Shown one piece after another: positions 5,945-10,225 of a stretch of 10,225 nucleotides of DNA (the first letter of the stretch is position 1; each line of letters opens with the position of its first letter). Location: contig JBBIII010000082.1 of NCBI GenBank assembly GCA_037446575.1, positions 1 to 10,225 on the forward strand, given 5' to 3'. Below the pieces are notes generated by a model. It searched no databases. It worked only from the letters and a program-made list of their open reading frames with translations, and was not told the origin of the DNA. The DNA is from JBBIII01 sp037446575 (lineage in GTDB: Bacteria > Bacteroidota > Ignavibacteria > UBA10030). A program made the position numbers and the translations under genes.

Positions 5945-8554
5945 TCAACACTTTTCAATTCTCTTCTTCAGCTCACTTAAAATTTGCAATGCTTCAATTG
6001 GAGTCATATTTTCAAGATCGAGATTTTTTATTTCATTTCGCAATTTATCATCTTGTATTTCAAACATAGATAACTGCTTAAGATCGTTCTCATTTGTCCA
6101 ACTTTGATTTTTTATTTTTGAACCCAAGAATAGTCCGGAGTTTTCCAAATTCTTTAATACTTGTTTTGCCCGTTCAGTTACATCTTCAGGAAGACCAGCC
6201 ATTTGGGCGACTTGAATTCCATAAGAATGATCGGCAAAACCGGGTAATAATTTATGCAAAAAAATCACTTTATCTCCATATTCTCGCACATCAACTTTAT
6301 AATTTTTGATGCGTGGAAGTACTTTAGCCAGCTCGTTTAATTCGTGATAATGAGTTGCAAAAAGCGTACGTGCGGCTATTTTTTCATGCAAATATTCAGT
6401 CAAAGCCCATGCTATGCTAATTCCATCAAAAGTGCTTGTTCCTCTTCCAATTTCATCAAGGAGAATCAAACTCAAATGCGTAGCTGTATTCACAATATTT
6501 GCGGCTTCGTGCATTTCTACTAAAAAAGTGCTCTCGCCAGATACAATATTATCACTGGCGCCAACGCGCGTATATATTCTATCGACTAAACCGATATGCG
6601 CAAATTCAGCCGGCACAAAACTGCCGATTTGTGCTAATAGAACTATCAACCCCACTTGCCTAAGATAACTTGATTTGCCGCTCATATTCGGACCTGTAAT
6701 TATCAATATTTGATCCGATTCTGTATTAAGCAAGGTGTTGTTAGGCGTGTAGTGTTCGCCGGGTGGAAGCAATTTTTCTATTACCGGATGTCTCCCTGTT
6801 CTAATTTCAATTGTTGTTGATTCATCAATTTTTGGGCAAACATAATTATTCTCGATAGCAGTAATTGCAAGCGATAAATAACAATCTAATAAAGCGATAG
6901 CATGAGCATTAAGTTGAATTACAGCGGCTTGCTCAGAAATTCTTTGACGCAAATCATTAAAGAGTTTTGTTTCTAATAATAATATTTTTTCTTCCGCATG
7001 AAGTATCTTTTCTTCATATTCTTTTAATTCGGGAGTAATAAATCGTTCGGCATTTGCAAGCGTTTGTTTCCGAATATAGTTTTGAGGAATTTTTTCTTTA
7101 TGCGTGTGTGTAACTTCTATATAATATCCAAAAACATTATTATAACCGATTTTTAGAGATGAAATTCCGGTTCGTTCGCGTTCTGATTGTTGATGCTTTG
7201 CCACCCAGTCTTTAGCTCCAAACGCTAATTCTCGAATTTCATCTAATTCAGCGTTATAACCTTTGCGAATTACGCCTCCATCCGCTAATGCTAAGGGCGG
7301 CTCATCTGCAATTGCATTTTCTATTTCTTTAACCAATTCAGTTAATGGATTTAAATTATCATTTAATTTTATAAAGGCAGATTTTTTAAGGTTTGAGACT
7401 TGCGATTTGAGAGCTGGTATAGATGAAAGCATAATCTTAATCTGTTTCACTTCACGCGGGTTTGCTCTGCCCGTGGCAATTTTCGCTATGAGTCGTTCAA
7501 GGTCTCCAATCCGGTCCAATTCTTTACTCAGATTTTTCCTTGCATCATCATCTTTTACCAACTCATCAACTGCATCGAGCCGAGTTTGGATTATATCCAA
7601 GCGTTTCAACGGACGGCTTATCCATTGTTTTAACATCCTCCCGCCTATCGGCGTAAATGTATGATCGATAATAGAAAATAATGTTCCATCCGATTGACCG
7701 GAAATATTGGTAGTAATTTCAAGATTTCGCTTGGTCGAAGCGTCCAAAACCATAAATTCACTTGTGTCAATCGGAGCGATTTTTTTTATATGCGGAAGAT
7801 TAGATTTTTGAGTCTCCTGCAAATAGTTCATTATTACGCCGGCTGAAATAATTCCGACCTGCATTTCTTCAATCCCGAACCCTTTTAAAGATTGCGTCTT
7901 AAAATGATTTATAAGCAACTCGTACGCATAATCGTAATTGAAGACCCAATCATCTACTTTTGTGAATACAACGTCAACTCGATTTCTAAGTGTTGATTTA
8001 ATAGAATCGAGATCGCGTTTCTGAACTAATAATTCGCGCGGCTGGAGATTACTTATTTGTTCTTCCAATTGTTTTAAGGGAATCTCGCTCATCACAAACT
8101 CGCCAGTCGAAACGTCGACATAAGCAAGTCCGATAGTGTCTTTACTGTTCGCAATTGCAGATTGCAATACAATAGCCGCCAAATAATTATTTTGTTTCTG
8201 ATCAAGGACTTTATCGGAGAAAGAAACGCCGGGCGTAACAACTTCTATCACATCCCTTTTGACAATTCCTTTGGCAAACTTCGGATCTTCTAACTGTTCA
8301 CAAATAGCGACACGATAACCGGAGCGAAGAAGTTTGGGCAAGTATGCATCTAAAGCGTGGTGAGGAAAACCTGCAAGCGGAGTTTCACCAGCCGCTCCGT
8401 TTCCTCTTTTTGTTAATACAATACCTAACACTTTTGAAGTAATCTTTGCATCTTCATCGAACGTTTCGTAGAAATCGCCCATTCGAAAAAGAAGAACCGT
8501 ATCGGGATACTTCGCTTTCGCTTGTTGATATTGTCGCATTAACGGAGTAGTCAT
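5945..8554 (-). CDS. mutS: DNA mismatch repair protein MutS
   Basis: At 869 residues this is a full-length MutS, the dimeric ATPase that finds mismatches and small loops and recruits MutL. The N-terminal mismatch-recognition domain has the Phe-X-Glu motif in RMGDFYE (Phe28, Glu30), which wedges into the mispair. The connector, lever and clamp regions follow. The ATPase domain has Walker A GPNMSGKSS (621-629), the signature loop DNIVSGESTF (668-677), Walker B LILLDEIGRG (696-705; Asp700, Glu701) and the ATHYHEL switch (733-739). QLSMF at 827-831 (bases 6062-6076) fits the consensus for binding the replication sliding clamp. The C-terminal PIEALQILSELKK (852-864) is typical of the family. The start gives the expected TPLMRQY opening but has no Shine-Dalgarno site, so leader features or coupling must help. 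It lies 33 bases after surE. I see no damage; this is the mutator-suppressing MutS1 type, not MutS2. Confidence 0.98.
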   Translation of the reverse strand: MTTPLMRQYQQAKAKYPDTVLLFRMGDFYETFDEDAKITSKVLGIVLTKRGNGAAGETPLAGFPHHALDAYLPKLLRSGYRVAICEQLEDPKFAKGIVKRDVIEVVTPGVSFSDKVLDQKQNNYLAAIVLQSAIANSKDTIGLAYVDVSTGEFVMSEIPLKQLEEQISNLQPRELLVQKRDLDSIKSTLRNRVDVVFTKVDDWVFNYDYAYELLINHFKTQSLKGFGIEEMQVGIISAGVIMNYLQETQKSNLPHIKKIAPIDTSEFMVLDASTKRNLEITTNISGQSDGTLFSIIDHTFTPIGGRMLKQWISRPLKRLDIIQTRLDAVDELVKDDDARKNLSKELDRIGDLERLIAKIATGRANPREVKQIKIMLSSIPALKSQVSNLKKSAFIKLNDNLNPLTELVKEIENAIADEPPLALADGGVIRKGYNAELDEIRELAFGAKDWVAKHQQSERERTGISSLKIGYNNVFGYYIEVTHTHKEKIPQNYIRKQTLANAERFITPELKEYEEKILHAEEKILLLETKLFNDLRQRISEQAAVIQLNAHAIALLDCYLSLAITAIENNYVCPKIDESTTIEIRTGRHPVIEKLLPPGEHYTPNNTLLNTESDQILIITGPNMSGKSSYLRQVGLIVLLAQIGSFVPAEFAHIGLVDRIYTRVGASDNIVSGESTFLVEMHEAANIVNTATHLSLILLDEIGRGTSTFDGISIAWALTEYLHEKIAARTLFATHYHELNELAKVLPRIKNYKVDVREYGDKVIFLHKLLPGFADHSYGIQVAQMAGLPEDVTERAKQVLKNLENSGLFLGSKIKNQSWTNENDLKQLSMFEIQDDKLRNEIKNLDLENMTPIEALQILSELKKRIEKC
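6062..6076 (-). other. Sliding-clamp-binding motif in MutS (QLSMF)
   Basis: Codons CAG TTA TCT ATG TTT encode QLSMF in the flexible C-terminal tail of MutS. This matches the bacterial clamp-binding pentapeptide pattern QL(S/D)LF with Met for the usual Leu. The motif tethers MutS to DnaN at replication forks in studied bacteria. Confidence 0.7.
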
Positions 8555-8587
8555 TGTGTAAAACTAAAAGTAATTAGAAAAATCGAA

Positions 8588-9370
8588 TTACTTAATTTTT
8601 TCGATATTCCATCGTTTCATTGTTTCAAACATTTTATAATCTGTAAGATCATATTGTATAGGAGATACAGAAATATAGCTATTACGCACCGCGGCTTCAT
8701 CAAATTCTAAATCGGTATCAACATTTTCTAAACCGCCAGTTAACCAGTAATATTCCCGATCGTTCGGATCGCGGCGATGGTCGAATGTATCGTTCCAGAC
8801 TGCCTTTCCTTGTCTTGTAACAAGAACGCCCCTTATTTCAGATGGTTTAAGAGACGGAACATTTACATTTAAAAGCGTTCCGGGAGGAAGTCCACGTTTA
8901 ATTATAATTAAAGCAAGTTTGCGCGCAAATTGTGCGGCAAATCTAAAATCGGCTGGCGCATAGGTAGTAAGAGAAACAGCGATGGATGGAATTCCGAGAA
9001 TCGTCCCCTCCGTTGCCGCCGAAACAGTACCGGAATAAATTACGCTGATAGCCGTATTTGAGCCATGATTGATGCCCGAGACAACCAAATCCGGTTCGAT
9101 TTTTAAAATCGCGCGCACAGCAAGCTTAACGCAATCTGCAGGCGTTCCTTGCACAGCATAACCAAATAATTTTCCGTTCTTTTTAAATTCTTTAACGCGC
9201 AAAGGATAATTCATAGTAATTGCGTGGCCTACGGCGCTTTGTTGTTTATCAGGCGCTACTACAAATACATTACCGATTTTTTTCATTTCCTGAACTAAAG
9301 CATAAATTCCAGGGGAATCTATGCCGTCATCGTTCGAAACTAAAATATTGTATTTACTTTTCTTCTTCAT
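8588..9370 (-). CDS. surE: 5'/3'-nucleotidase SurE
   Basis: A 260-residue SurE, a cytoplasmic metal-dependent phosphatase that removes phosphate from nucleoside 5'- and 3'-monophosphates and, in E. coli, also trims short polyphosphate. The family signature SNDDGIDSPG lies at 12-21 with metal ligands Asp14 and Asp15. Ser45 in QQSAVGHA and Asn101 in SGINHGSN complete the metal site known from E. coli SurE (Asp8, Asp9, Ser39, Asn92). GTPADC (75-80) and SGTVSAATEG (113-122) are also typical. Its length is within the usual range for the family. The ATG is preceded by AAGG at a five-base spacing. It starts 17 bases after panB and ends 33 bases before mutS, so it is probably in the same transcript. 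Physiological substrates here cannot be told from sequence. Confidence 0.97.
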   Translation of the reverse strand: MKKKSKYNILVSNDDGIDSPGIYALVQEMKKIGNVFVVAPDKQQSAVGHAITMNYPLRVKEFKKNGKLFGYAVQGTPADCVKLAVRAILKIEPDLVVSGINHGSNTAISVIYSGTVSAATEGTILGIPSIAVSLTTYAPADFRFAAQFARKLALIIIKRGLPPGTLLNVNVPSLKPSEIRGVLVTRQGKAVWNDTFDHRRDPNDREYYWLTGGLENVDTDLEFDEAAVRNSYISVSPIQYDLTDYKMFETMKRWNIEKIK

Positions 9371-9387
9371 TTATGCCTTATGTTATA

Positions 9388-10212
9388 TTAATAACTTTCT
9401 TTTTGAGTTGGAAATTTTTGCTCTTTCACATCTTTTACAAAATTGTTCACGCTTGTGCGAATTGTATCTGCAAGTTGAGCGTATCTTCTTACGAAGCGCG
9501 GGTGAAAATCTTCATACAATCCAAGCAAATCGGAAATTACAAGGATTTGACCATCGCAGTGTATCCCTGCTCCTATGCTTATTGTTGGAATTTTTACTGA
9601 CTTAGTTATTTTGGCGGCAAGTGCGGCGGGTATCTTTTCTAAAACTATGCTGAATACGCCCGCCTCTTCAAGAATTTTTGCATCTTTCAATAATTGTTTC
9701 GCTTCCTCCGCAGTTGCACCGCGAGGTGTATATCCGCCAAATTGATGAATCGACTGCGGCGTTAGACCTAAATGCCCCATAACCGGAATTCCGGCGCGCA
9801 CGGTCATCTGCGCTAAATTTGCAATGCGTTCGCCCCCTTCAAACTTTACGCCTCCTGCGCCAGTTTCTTTCATTACTCTTCCGGCGTTGCGAAACCCTTC
9901 TTCATCATTTGCTTGGTACGACATAAAAGGCATATCAACTATTATCATAGCCCGCTCTACGCCGCGTACAACTGTTTTAGCGTGATAAATCATTTCATCA
10001 AGCGTAACTGGAAGCGTTGTTTCGTGCCCCTGAAATACCATTCCGAGAGAATCTCCAACAAGAATTAAGTCAATGCCAGCTTGATCAAGCAATCGAGCGG
10101 TTATATAATCATACGCAGTAAGGCAAGCGATTCGGGCTCCCTCTTTTTTCATTGACGCTATAACTTTTGTCGTTACTTTTTTAGGTCCCGATGTTGTTGA
10201 TGAATTTTTCAT
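9388..10212 (-). CDS. panB: 3-methyl-2-oxobutanoate hydroxymethyltransferase (ketopantoate synthase)
   Basis: A 274-residue PanB. It transfers a hydroxymethyl group from 5,10-methylenetetrahydrofolate to 2-oxoisovalerate to give ketopantoate, the first committed step of pantothenate and coenzyme A synthesis, in the cytoplasm as a TIM-barrel oligomer (decamer in E. coli). Visible signatures are LTAYDYITAR (31-40), LVGDSLGMV (51-59, Asp54), VDMPFMSY (92-99, Asp93), VKFEGGE (122-128, Glu125), GHLGLTPQS (146-154), LEKIP (191-195, Glu192) and SIGAG (212-216). Asp54, Asp93 and Glu125 match the magnesium site of E. coli PanB (Asp45, Asp84, Glu114), and Glu192 matches its catalytic Glu181. The N-terminus is about nine residues longer than in E. 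coli, but the strong AAGGTGAT ribosome site supports this start over Met21. No panC or panD is in the window. It is the most upstream gene seen, and its promoter lies beyond the right edge. Confidence 0.98.
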   Translation of the reverse strand: MKNSSTTSGPKKVTTKVIASMKKEGARIACLTAYDYITARLLDQAGIDLILVGDSLGMVFQGHETTLPVTLDEMIYHAKTVVRGVERAMIIVDMPFMSYQANDEEGFRNAGRVMKETGAGGVKFEGGERIANLAQMTVRAGIPVMGHLGLTPQSIHQFGGYTPRGATAEEAKQLLKDAKILEEAGVFSIVLEKIPAALAAKITKSVKIPTISIGAGIHCDGQILVISDLLGLYEDFHPRFVRRYAQLADTIRTSVNNFVKDVKEQKFPTQKESY

Positions 10213-10215
10213 TTT

Positions 10216-10223
10216 ATCACCTT
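10216..10223 (-). promoter_or_regulatory. Shine-Dalgarno site of panB
   Basis: AAGGTGAT on the minus strand, three bases before the ATG at 10212 and with AGG seven bases from it. It is a long match to the 16S anti-Shine-Dalgarno region and decides the panB start in favour of the longer N-terminus. Confidence 0.8.
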
Positions 10224-10225
10224 TT

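Noticed and set aside
7263..7664. 133-codon plus-strand open frame within mutS
   Set aside because: It lies opposite the conserved mutS coding sequence, has no ribosome site or recognisable motif, and is a shadow frame, as are the other plus-strand frames.
9783..9794. 12-bp palindrome CCGGAATTCCGG inside panB
   Set aside because: About two or three perfect 12-bp palindromes are expected by chance in 10 kb, and this one is fully within a conserved coding region.

Overview
This window is a single leftward (minus-strand) gene cluster of eight complete protein-coding genes, packed almost end to end. In transcription order (right to left) they are panB, surE, mutS, a SpoIIE/PP2C-type phosphatase, a HerA-like ATPase, a predicted outer-membrane protein, a small lipoprotein, and a coiled-coil protein with a C-terminal membrane anchor. 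I see no rRNA, tRNA, CRISPR array, transposase, integrase or phage gene. Every plus-strand reading frame looks like a shadow of a real minus-strand gene, and no stretch over 140 bases is without a gene.

The DNA is AT-rich by eye. The genes point to a Gram-negative (diderm) bacterium: there is a lipobox lipoprotein, a signal-peptide protein with a beta-rich C-terminal half, and a periplasmic coiled coil. The Walker A variant GPNMSGKSS in MutS and the general style of the proteins suggest the Bacteroidota/Chlorobiota/Ignavibacteria neighbourhood, with Ignavibacteria-like my best guess. That placement comes from memory of the families, not from a search. Shine-Dalgarno use is mixed: strong for panB, herA, the lipoprotein and the coiled-coil gene, and absent for mutS, the phosphatase and the outer-membrane protein.

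Right part (5945-10212): three housekeeping genes. PanB starts pantothenate/CoA synthesis, SurE is a nucleotidase, and MutS recognises mismatches. All key residues I could check are present, including a C-terminal clamp-binding motif in MutS.

Middle part (3023-5890): a Ser/Thr phosphatase of the RsbU/SpoIIE type and a HerA-type hexameric DNA-translocase-like ATPase, 21 bases apart. No NurA nuclease, kinase, anti-sigma or anti-sigma-antagonist gene lies in the window.

Left part (57-3050): three envelope genes. The first overlaps herA by 28 bases. The last two overlap by 4 bases (ATGA), follow a 139-base gap with a TATAAT candidate, and may be a separate transcription unit ending at a 13-bp hairpin at the left edge.

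I do not see a convincing new defence or mobile system. The points most worth a second look are the phosphatase-HerA pair without NurA, the lipoprotein/coiled-coil pair of unknown function, a Ser/Thr-rich loop in HerA, and a perfect 16-bp palindrome just upstream of herA.
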